Part shown: positions 1 to 5,652 of the stretch, piece after piece | How the letters are laid out: each line of letters begins with the position of its first letter | Numbering within the stretch: position 1 is the stretch's first letter | Assembly (NCBI GenBank): GCA_031381645.1 | Contig: JANMYB010000071.1 | Span: 1-5,770 of the forward strand | DNA: 5,770 bases | Direction: 5' to 3' | DNA from: Methylotenera_A sp031381645 | Lineage (GTDB): Bacteria; Pseudomonadota; Gammaproteobacteria; Burkholderiales; Methylophilaceae | Notes under the pieces: model-generated | What the model was told of the DNA's origin: nothing | The model's input: the letters and a program-made list of their open reading frames with translations, nothing else | The model's database searches: none | Translations under genes and position numbers: made by a program

Positions 1-1
1 A

Positions 2-601
2 AAGATCTGGGGTCCAGGTTCTAGCGTTAAAAACTGGAAAGATGTAAACCCAGCTTATCCAGACAAAAAAATGGGCTTATACGGTCCAGGTACTGCATCT
101 GGTACATTTGACTATTTTAGTGAAGCCATTAACGGCAAAGCCAAAGCGCACCGTACTGACTACACCCCATCAGAAGATGACAACGTGTTAGTGCAAGGTG
201 TTACGGGCAACGTAGGTGGCTTAGCTTACTTTGGCATGGCTTACTACGAAGAAAATAAAGATAAATTAAGAGCGATTCCTATTTCTGCTAAAGCGGGTGG
301 CCCTGCAATTCTGCCTTCAGTAGAAACTGTAGAAAATGGCACTTATCAACCGTTGGCACGTCCTATCTTTATCTACGTGAATGCAACAGCTGCAGCTTTC
401 AAACCTGAAGTAAAAGCATTTGTGAATTTTTACCTTGAAAATGCACCAACTTTGGTAAAAGAAGTGAAGTACGTTCCACTACCAACTGCTGATTACACGG
501 CTGTTAAAGCGCACTTTAAAGCCATGAAGCCAGGCACAGGCTTTGGTGGTAAGAATGAAGTAGGTATTAAAATTACTGATTTGCTGAGCAGAATCAAGTA
601 A
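2..601 (+). CDS. pstS: Phosphate ABC transporter substrate-binding protein PstS (5' end missing)
   Basis: This is the C-terminal 199 residues of the periplasmic phosphate-binding protein of the Pst transporter. The reading frame is already open at base 2 (KIWGPGSSVKNW...), so the ATG at 71 is an internal methionine and not a start. The segment GTASGTFDYFSEAI, near residue 31 of the visible part, matches the Ser/Thr/Gly-rich phosphate-contacting loop of PstS-type proteins. It is followed by GNVGGLAYFGMAYY and a C-terminal lobe typical of the family (PBP-like domain, PstS2/SphX-like subtype). The signal peptide and N-terminal lobe lie outside the window; family members are usually around 320-350 residues, so roughly 40 percent is missing. 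It is followed by pstC, pstA, pstB and phoU on the same strand, which makes the assignment firm. Its promoter, probably Pho-controlled, is not visible. Confidence 0.95.
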   Translation, partial: KIWGPGSSVKNWKDVNPAYPDKKMGLYGPGTASGTFDYFSEAINGKAKAHRTDYTPSEDDNVLVQGVTGNVGGLAYFGMAYYEENKDKLRAIPISAKAGGPAILPSVETVENGTYQPLARPIFIYVNATAAAFKPEVKAFVNFYLENAPTLVKEVKYVPLPTADYTAVKAHFKAMKPGTGFGGKNEVGIKITDLLSRIK

Positions 602-630
602 CTAAATTTCTGTAGTTAACTAAACAATAT

Positions 631-656
631 AAAGGGGAGTAACTTCCCCTTTTATT
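631..656 (+). terminator. Terminator-like hairpin after pstS (attenuator within the operon)
   Basis: An 8-bp perfect stem, AAAGGGGA (631-638) with TCCCCTTT (645-652), encloses the 6-base loop GTAACT. It is followed by TATT, giving a short broken T run (650-653, 655-656). It begins 29 bases after the pstS stop. The weak T tract suggests partial rather than complete termination, or a structure that protects the pstS 3' end. Either would leave pstS mRNA more abundant than pstCAB mRNA. Confidence 0.7.
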
Positions 657-670
657 AAATCAACAAGAAG

Positions 671-702
671 AAGCCGGTGCACTATCTAAAGCTGGCTTTA
701 TT
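671..702 (+). other. Second imperfect hairpin in the pstS-pstC gap
   Basis: AAGCCGGT (671-678) can pair with GCTGGCTT (691-698) over 8 positions, two of them G-U, around a 12-base loop; TATT follows shortly after. It sits 18 bases after the first hairpin and just upstream of pstC. It could be a second attenuator, an RNA processing site, or a structure affecting pstC translation. The support is base pairing only, and the G-U pairs make it weaker than the first hairpin. Confidence 0.35.
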
Positions 703-710
703 CCGCTAAA

Positions 711-1676
711 ATGGAAGTGTCATCAATAATGAATACGGCGACCATGGTGCAAAATCAATCTATTAACCTTACAATTAGCCCACGCTTGGCCAAAAATGTG
801 CGCAGAAATATTAAAGAGCGCATCATCGAATTTATTTTGATGTTAGCAGCACTTTCTGCAGTTGCCACCACGCTATCGATTGTCGGCGTACTGCTTTACG
901 AATCACTCAGTTTTTTTAAAACGGTCTCGGTGGTTGATTTTTTTACTGATACACAATGGACGCCGTTATTTGAAGATGCGCACTACGGCATTATGCCGCT
1001 GATTTCTGGCACGCTCACCACCTCGGCCGTGGCACTAGCTTTAGCGATTCCTGTTGGCACGATTGCTGCGATTTATTTATCAGAATTTGCTTCACATAAA
1101 ACGCGTGAAATTGTTAAGCCAATACTAGAGCTGTTAGTAGGTGTGCCAACCATTGTGTTTGGCTATTTTGCGCTATTATTTTTAACGCCCATTTTACAAA
1201 AAATGTTTCCCGATTTACCAGGTTTTAATATGCTCAGTGCAGGCATTGTGATGGGCATTATGATTGTGCCCTACATTGCTTCCGTGGCCGAAGATGCCAT
1301 GCGCGCAGTGCCAATGAGCATGCGCGAGGGCAGCTATGCCATGGGCGCGACCCGCTTTCAAACCGCTGTACGCGTGGTGACGCCAGCCGCCATTTCTGGC
1401 ATTGTTGCCGCTTACATTTTAGGCATATCCCGCGCTGTTGGTGAAACTATGGTGGTGGCGGTGGCGGCAGGTCAGCAACCTATCATCAGTTTTAATCCGA
1501 TGGAAAGCGCCGCGACCATTACTGCATTTATTGTACAAGTGGCGATGGGCGATTTACCGCACGGCAGCATTGGTTATCAAAGTATTTTTGCAGCTGGTTT
1601 AGTGTTGTTAGTAATCACCTTATTTTTCAATGTACTAGGCCACATGATACGCAAAAAATATCGCGAGCATTATTAA
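711..1676 (+). CDS. pstC: Phosphate ABC transporter permease PstC
   Basis: This is one of the two inner-membrane permease subunits of the PstSCAB phosphate importer. Numbered from the ATG at 711, the 321-residue protein has a basic cytoplasmic N-terminus and hydrophobic segments near 41-66, 96-124, 138-162, 174-192, 225-255 and 291-312. This is the expected six-helix BPD/MetI-type layout. The EAA loop that docks on the ATPase is at about 206-225 (EGSYAMGATRFQTAVRVVTP), followed by the conserved RAVGET segment (R241, E245), a region where charged residues are known to matter for transport in the E. coli homologues. The start is uncertain. The ATG at 711 has no Shine-Dalgarno-like sequence, while the in-frame ATG at 729 has GGAAG 11 bases upstream and would remove only six residues. 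The outer start is given. The stop overlaps the pstA start by one base (TAATG), suggesting translational coupling. Confidence 0.95.
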   Translation: MEVSSIMNTATMVQNQSINLTISPRLAKNVRRNIKERIIEFILMLAALSAVATTLSIVGVLLYESLSFFKTVSVVDFFTDTQWTPLFEDAHYGIMPLISGTLTTSAVALALAIPVGTIAAIYLSEFASHKTREIVKPILELLVGVPTIVFGYFALLFLTPILQKMFPDLPGFNMLSAGIVMGIMIVPYIASVAEDAMRAVPMSMREGSYAMGATRFQTAVRVVTPAAISGIVAAYILGISRAVGETMVVAVAAGQQPIISFNPMESAATITAFIVQVAMGDLPHGSIGYQSIFAAGLVLLVITLFFNVLGHMIRKKYREHY

Positions 1677-2650
1677 TGATGAGTACCAATATGACAACAG
1701 AAACATCGCAAATACCAGCACCCGCCTCGGTATTAAAAAATCTAGGCGAAGTGCGCGCCATGATCAAGCGCCATAAACTTAACGACTATATCTTTTCGCT
1801 AATTGGTTTGCTGGCGCTCGCCCTAGCGCTACTTACGCTACTCACACTATTTGCCGATTTGGTGATGGATGGTTATCAGCGTTTTAATATGGAGTTTTTG
1901 ACAGAGTTTCCGTCACGCCGCGCAGCACACGCTGGCCTGCTATCGGCCTGGGTAGGCTCTGCATTGGTGATGCTGGTTACCTTTCTGGTAGCCGTGCCCA
2001 TGGGCGTAGCGGCTGGCTTATATTTAGAAGAATACGCACCCAAAAATTGGTTTGCAGACTTAATAGAAATTAACGTGACCAACCTTGCTGGTGTGCCATC
2101 TATCGTATATGGCCTGCTGGCGCTGGGCTTGTTTGTATATATTTTGGGCTTAGGGCAAAGCATACTCACCGCGGGCTTAACCTTGGGTTTGTTGATATTG
2201 CCGATTGTAATTGTTTCTTCACGCGAATCCATCCGCGCCATTCCAATCGCGATTCGCGAAGCCGCCTACGCGGTGGGTGCGACCAAATGGCAAGTAGTGC
2301 ACGATCATGTGTTGAAATATTCCTATGGCGGCATTTTAACTGGTGTGATTATCGGTATGGCGCGCGCACTTGGCGAAACAGCACCCATCATCACCATAGG
2401 TGCTCTCACATTTATCGCTTTTCTACCGCCCTCACCTGTTACTGATGTTGCCCCTTTTATCAATTTTGAGTGGTTAAGCTCTGGCTTTACGGTATTGCCG
2501 ATTCAAATGTTTAACTGGTTATCGCGCCCAGATCATGCCTTTCACATCAACGCAGCAGCCACTGGCGCGCTCATTATTTTGGTTACGCTACTTATGAACG
2601 GCACTGCAATCTACTTACGCTATAAAATTCGTAAAAATATTAAATGGTAA
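1676..2650 (+). CDS. pstA: Phosphate ABC transporter permease PstA
   Basis: This is the second inner-membrane permease of the Pst importer and pairs with PstC to form the phosphate path. The 324-residue protein has hydrophobic segments near 38-64, 87-116, 133-157, 162-181, 216-250 and 292-313. The EAA loop is at about 195-214 (EAAYAVGATKWQVVHDHVLK), followed by GMARALGETAP with R230 and E234. The arginine in this motif appears to match the E. coli PstA arginine known to be needed for transport. The first ATG overlaps the pstC stop by one base; further in-frame ATGs at 1679 and 1691 are possible starts, and none has a strong ribosome binding site, as is common for a coupled gene. The length is normal for the family and no damage is seen. 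A long open frame on the opposite strand inside this gene is a coding shadow. Confidence 0.95.
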   Translation: MMSTNMTTETSQIPAPASVLKNLGEVRAMIKRHKLNDYIFSLIGLLALALALLTLLTLFADLVMDGYQRFNMEFLTEFPSRRAAHAGLLSAWVGSALVMLVTFLVAVPMGVAAGLYLEEYAPKNWFADLIEINVTNLAGVPSIVYGLLALGLFVYILGLGQSILTAGLTLGLLILPIVIVSSRESIRAIPIAIREAAYAVGATKWQVVHDHVLKYSYGGILTGVIIGMARALGETAPIITIGALTFIAFLPPSPVTDVAPFINFEWLSSGFTVLPIQMFNWLSRPDHAFHINAAATGALIILVTLLMNGTAIYLRYKIRKNIKW

Positions 2651-2670
2651 ATATTAAGGTTTTATAATCT

Positions 2671-3450
2671 ATGATCACCCCCACAACCGCTATTAAAGCC
2701 GAGTCGCGCGACCTTAACTTTTTCTATGCGAATGGTATGCAAGCGCTCAAAAGCGTCAACATGCCGTTGTATGAAAACAAAATCACCGCGCTCATTGGTC
2801 CTTCTGGCTGCGGAAAATCAACATTCTTGCGCTGTTTTAACCGCATGCACGACTTATACCCTGGTAATAAGTACCAAGGCCAAATTGTCATGCACCCTGA
2901 TAACACCAACATATTAGAACACGGCGTAGACCCGATTGAAGTGCGCATGCGTATTAGTATGGTGTTTCAAAAGCCAAACCCTTTTCCGAAATCGATTTAT
3001 GAAAACGTGGCTTATGGCTTGCGCGTACGCGGCGAAAACAACAAACGTATGTTGGATGACAAAGTGGAAGAAGCGCTTAAAGGCGCAGCTTTGTGGAATG
3101 AAGCCAAAGATAGGTTGCAAGATTTAGCGTTTAATTTATCGGGCGGTCAGCAACAGCGTTTGTGTATTGCGCGCGCCTTGGCGACAGACCCAGAAATCAT
3201 GCTGTTTGACGAACCAACAAGCGCGTTAGACCCAATCGCCACCGCCAACATTGAAGAGTTGATGAGTGAGCTTAAACAAAAATTGACGATTTTAGTTGTC
3301 ACGCATAATATGCAACAAGCCGCGCGTGTATCTGATTACACTGCCTATATGTACCTTGGCGAGCTGATGGAGTATGACGATACCAACACCATATTTACGC
3401 GCCCAAGCCGTAAAGAAACAGAAGACTACATTACCGGTAAGTTCGGCTAA
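2671..3450 (+). CDS. pstB: Phosphate ABC transporter ATP-binding protein PstB
   Basis: This is the cytoplasmic ATPase that drives phosphate import through PstC/PstA. All ABC motifs are present and intact in the 259-residue protein: Walker A GPSGCGKST (43-51), Q-loop Q100 within VFQKPNPFP, signature LSGGQQQR (156-163), Walker B IMLFDEP (176-182) with catalytic E181, the D-loop SALD (184-187) and switch H212. The VFQKPNPFPKSIYENV stretch and the C-terminal TRPSRKETEDYITGKFG are characteristic of PstB rather than of general ABC ATPases. The gene lies 20 bases after pstA; TAAGGT at 2655-2660 is a plausible Shine-Dalgarno sequence 10 bases before the ATG. Together with PhoU, PstB is part of the complex that reports phosphate sufficiency to the PhoR sensor in well-studied bacteria. 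Confidence 0.97.
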   Translation: MITPTTAIKAESRDLNFFYANGMQALKSVNMPLYENKITALIGPSGCGKSTFLRCFNRMHDLYPGNKYQGQIVMHPDNTNILEHGVDPIEVRMRISMVFQKPNPFPKSIYENVAYGLRVRGENNKRMLDDKVEEALKGAALWNEAKDRLQDLAFNLSGGQQQRLCIARALATDPEIMLFDEPTSALDPIATANIEELMSELKQKLTILVVTHNMQQAARVSDYTAYMYLGELMEYDDTNTIFTRPSRKETEDYITGKFG

Positions 3451-3477
3451 TTCTATAGCCAAAAATAAGGAACTATC

Positions 3478-4185
3478 ATGCAACAATCTGAACATATATT
3501 TAAACAATACGATGCCGAGCTAGAAGCCGTGCGCGCCAAGGTGCTAGAAATGGGCGCACTAGTAGAGCAGCAGATTACGGACGCGCTGGAGGCCTTGATT
3601 AGTGCTAATCCCAAACTTGCTAAAAGCGTCATTAAGAAAGATCATCAGGTAAATGCATTAGAAGTACAAGTAGATGAAGATTGCAGCCATATTATTGCGC
3701 GCCGTCAGCCAACTGCAGGCGATTTGCGCATGGTGTTAATGATGATTAAAACCATTACCGATCTTGAGCGGATTGGCGATGAAGCGGCTAAAATTGCGCG
3801 TTATGCGCTAAAAAGTAATGAGGCAGATCGTGTTTGGACGCCACGTTTTGCAGAAATAAAAGTCATGGCCAACTTTACGCGCGATATGTTACACATGGCG
3901 CTAGACGCATTTGCACGTTCTGATGCGACCAAAGTGTTAGAAATCGCGCATATGGATGAAGAAGTAGATGAGCAGTATCAAATGACGATACGTCATCTCA
4001 TCACTTTTATGCTGGAAGATCCGCGTACTATTACCATGGCACTAGAAGTGCTATTTGTGTCAAAAGCCATCGAGCGCATTGGTGACCACGCGAAAAATAT
4101 CTCGGAATATGTCGTCTACATGGTGAAAGGCAAGGATGTGCGCCACATCAGTATGGAAGAGATGGAAGAAACTGCTAAAGATTAG
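3478..4185 (+). CDS. phoU: Phosphate signalling protein PhoU
   Basis: PhoU is a cytoplasmic helical regulator that connects the Pst transporter to the PhoR/PhoB two-component system and restrains phosphate uptake when phosphate is ample. The 235-residue protein shows the expected two tandem three-helix PhoU repeats. Each carries the conserved acidic metal-binding signature: DLERIGDEAAKIAR at about 95-108 and AIERIGDHAKNISEYV at about 187-202. The mid-protein ARRQPTAGDLRMV (74-86) is also typical. A good ribosome binding site, TAAGGAA at 3466-3472, lies 5 bases before the ATG, which fixes the start; the gap from pstB is 27 bases. The length is normal. It is the last gene of the operon in this window: the strand switches after it, and phoB/phoR are not adjacent. 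Confidence 0.96.
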   Translation: MQQSEHIFKQYDAELEAVRAKVLEMGALVEQQITDALEALISANPKLAKSVIKKDHQVNALEVQVDEDCSHIIARRQPTAGDLRMVLMMIKTITDLERIGDEAAKIARYALKSNEADRVWTPRFAEIKVMANFTRDMLHMALDAFARSDATKVLEIAHMDEEVDEQYQMTIRHLITFMLEDPRTITMALEVLFVSKAIERIGDHAKNISEYVVYMVKGKDVRHISMEEMEETAKD

Positions 4186-4201
4186 GTTTTTATTCTTTTA
4201 G

Positions 4202-4309
4202 AAAGATGCCCTAGCGACCGCAAGGGTTGTCCCCGCAGAATATACCAGCTAAAGCTGGTTATTCATGCGTGAAAGCCGCATTGATATTGGCTTGCAGGGC
4301 ATCTTTTTT
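4202..4309 (+). terminator. Multi-branched hairpin element with T6 tail after phoU (terminator, possibly a structured RNA)
   Basis: A perfect 11-bp stem, AAAGATGCCCT (4202-4212) with AGGGCATCTTT (4296-4306), closes an 83-base region and runs into six T (4304-4309). This is the arrangement of a Rho-independent terminator on the + strand. The enclosed region can form three more hairpins: GCGACC/GGTTGT (4214-4219 with 4225-4230, two G-U pairs), ACCAGCT/AGCTGGT (4244-4250 with 4253-4259, tight loop) and AAGCC/GGCTT (4273-4277 with 4289-4293). On the - strand the stem is not followed by a T tract, so it would serve phoU better than the converging glycosyltransferase. A simple terminator does not need the three inner arms, so a small RNA or a palindromic repeat are alternatives. 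I do not recognise it as a known RNA family. Confidence 0.65.
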
Positions 4310-4328
4310 GGCGTGTGAATAATGCGCT

Positions 4329-5516
4329 TCAACGCATATATTCCACGGACAAGCCAAATACTGGCTTTGCAGTTATCTCCAAATAAAATGCTAACATGCG
4401 TTCTGCTTGCCTAGCGGCAGACCAATTGTTGTTCGCATAATCTTTTGCTCGCCCGCCCAAATGTTCGCGATGCACTGGATTCATAAGTAAAGCCTGCACT
4501 TTATGCGCAAACTCCGCTTCATCTTCCTCAGCTATCATGGCACCTTGCCCCTCAACCAATATCGATTTGGTTCCCAGCTCAGCAATAGCTACAACTGGCG
4601 TAGCTTGCGCCATCGCTTCTAACAAAACCAAACCTTGCGTTTCACTTTTTGAGGCAAACACAAATATATCGGCAGCTTTATAGCAGGCGTTTAGCTGGGT
4701 ATTACGATCTAAATAACCAATAAATTGCACATTTTTTTCGATACCTAGTGTTTTAACTAAAGCACGCAAACTCGACTCAGCTGGCCCTTCACCAGTAATT
4801 ACCAATAAGATATCTGGCATGCTTTCGCTTAACAACTTAGCCACTCTCACTAAAAAATCAATATTCTTTTCAAACGCCACACGCCCCACATACAGCAACA
4901 TAGGTCGATTTTGCGCAATGCCATATTTCGCTCTAAATGCCGCGCCATCGGCTTCGGCAAAACTATGCGCTTGCAGGCCAGTGGCAATTACTTCGGCTTT
5001 GCTACTGATACCGTAACTGCGCAGCACATCCAACATGGGTTGCGACGGCGCAACTATCGCATCTACTTGGTTACATTGTTTTTTTGAGATTAGTCTGGCC
5101 AAACCTTTTGCAGCTCTTTTAGGAATCCACGGTAAATAATGATGCAAATAATCCTCAAAAAAAGTATGGTATGTTTCAACGACGGGGATATTTAATAATT
5201 CCCCCAACTTTAAGCCAGCATAATGCGCAATAAACGGTGTATGTATATGAATAATATCAAATTTTTTCTCTTTTAATATCGGCAAAAGTTTTAAAGCTTC
5301 TTGATATTTCATCAAATAATCTTCAGGATCAAAGAAAATTTTTCGTGCTGGCACGCGCGAAATCCAAGCTTCATCTGTAGTTTCCACGCCGTAATCTGGT
5401 GCGATCAAATGCACCGTGTGACCTAATTTTTGCAGTTGCTCTGTGAAGGTTTTAATCGAGGTAGAAACGCCATTTACTCGCGGGAAGTAAACATCTGAAA
5501 TAAGCAATATATTCAT
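4329..5516 (-). CDS. GT4-family glycosyltransferase, diacylglycerol glucosyltransferase-like
   Basis: This is a GT-B fold retaining glycosyltransferase of family 4, most like the UDP-glucose:diacylglycerol glucosyltransferase group; the exact sugar and acceptor are not proven. From the ATG at 5516 (395 residues) it has the N-terminal MNILLISDVYFPRVNGVSTS with the glycine loop, HIHTPF (90-95), TYHTFFEDYLHHYLP (115-129), CNQVDAIVAPS (148-158), the donor-site GRVAFEKN (211-218) and the E-x7-E motif E292/E300. There is no signal peptide or transmembrane helix, so it is probably cytoplasmic or peripheral on the inner membrane. An in-frame GTG at 5528 would add four residues, but the only Shine-Dalgarno-like sequence for it (AAAGG) overlaps the predicted -10. 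The ATG also matches the usual family N-terminus, so it is preferred. The gene converges with phoU and diverges from an exported phospholipase-like gene, with Pho-box-like repeats between. This context favours a role in membrane glycolipid synthesis under phosphate limitation. Confidence 0.85.
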   Translation of the reverse strand: MNILLISDVYFPRVNGVSTSIKTFTEQLQKLGHTVHLIAPDYGVETTDEAWISRVPARKIFFDPEDYLMKYQEALKLLPILKEKKFDIIHIHTPFIAHYAGLKLGELLNIPVVETYHTFFEDYLHHYLPWIPKRAAKGLARLISKKQCNQVDAIVAPSQPMLDVLRSYGISSKAEVIATGLQAHSFAEADGAAFRAKYGIAQNRPMLLYVGRVAFEKNIDFLVRVAKLLSESMPDILLVITGEGPAESSLRALVKTLGIEKNVQFIGYLDRNTQLNACYKAADIFVFASKSETQGLVLLEAMAQATPVVAIAELGTKSILVEGQGAMIAEEDEAEFAHKVQALLMNPVHREHLGGRAKDYANNNWSAARQAERMLAFYLEITAKPVFGLSVEYMR

Positions 5517-5540
5517 TAAGTTAGTCACTATTTAAGTGCC

Positions 5541-5577
5541 TTTATAGTAGCTTTTTAATATGACAATTCTATGAATT
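5541..5577 (-). promoter_or_regulatory. Degenerate Pho box and -10 for the glycosyltransferase gene
   Basis: Read on the - strand, AATTCAT (5577-5571), a 4-base spacer AGAA, then TTGTCAT (5566-5560) give two half-sites 11 bases apart, as in a Pho box. The second matches CTGTCAT at 6 of 7 positions and the first at 4 of 7. TATAAA (5546-5541) follows after 13 bases and is a good -10; TACTAT at 5549-5544 is an alternative with 10-base spacing. Transcription would start near 5534, giving a leader of about 18 bases to the ATG at 5516. Binding by PhoB is inferred. Confidence 0.5.
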
Positions 5578-5589
5578 AGACACACTACT

Positions 5590-5637
5590 TTTTCACAAAA
5601 CTGTCATGTGGCTGTCATTCGAGGTTCATGATTTAAT
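5590..5637 (+). promoter_or_regulatory. Pho box (PhoB-binding repeats) and -10 for the phospholipase-like gene
   Basis: CTGTCATGTGGCTGTCAT at 5601-5618 has two perfect CTGTCAT half-sites exactly 11 bases apart; only the 4-base spacer GTGG differs from the A/T-rich spacer of the E. coli consensus. In the same 11-base phase lie weaker half-sites TTTTCAC (5590-5596) and GGTTCAT (5623-5629), each with 4 of 7 matches. TTTAAT at 5632-5637, 13 bases after the core box, is a candidate -10. As in Pho promoters, there is no good -35, consistent with PhoB-dependent activation. The orientation points to the gene starting at 5653. Confidence 0.85.
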
Positions 5638-5652
5638 GTGAAAGTACGCACA

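Noticed and set aside
1876..2241. 121-codon open frame on the - strand inside pstA
   Set aside because: It is fully inside a well-conserved permease gene, has no ribosome binding site that I can see and no recognisable domain; it is a coding shadow.
686..4258. The 10-mer CTAAAGCTGG occurs both before pstC (686-695) and in the structured element after phoU (4249-4258)
   Set aside because: Shared 10-mers are expected several times by chance in a window of this length, and the flanking bases do not match.
4251..4304. 17-codon frame on the - strand (MPCKPISMRL...) inside the structured element
   Set aside because: There is no Shine-Dalgarno sequence, it overlaps the long stem, and a frame this short is expected by chance.
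4202..4306. Reading the 11-bp inverted repeats as ends of a small mobile element (MITE)
   Set aside because: I see no target-site duplication beside the repeats, and the T6 tail after the stem is better explained by a terminator.
4322..4337. Small hairpin ATGCG/CGCAT at the end of the glycosyltransferase gene as its terminator
   Set aside because: The stem is only 5 bp, overlaps the stop codon region and is not followed by a T run on the - strand.
4819..5016. 65-codon open frame on the + strand inside the glycosyltransferase gene
   Set aside because: It is antisense to a clear GT4 gene with intact motifs; its composition and lack of an initiation signal point to a shadow frame.
5591..5643. 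7-bp inverted repeat TTTCACA (5591-5597) and TGTGAAA (5637-5643) flanking the Pho box
   Set aside because: It is short and far apart, and it overlaps the half-site phase and the -10 region; it can be coincidence and is not needed to explain the promoter.
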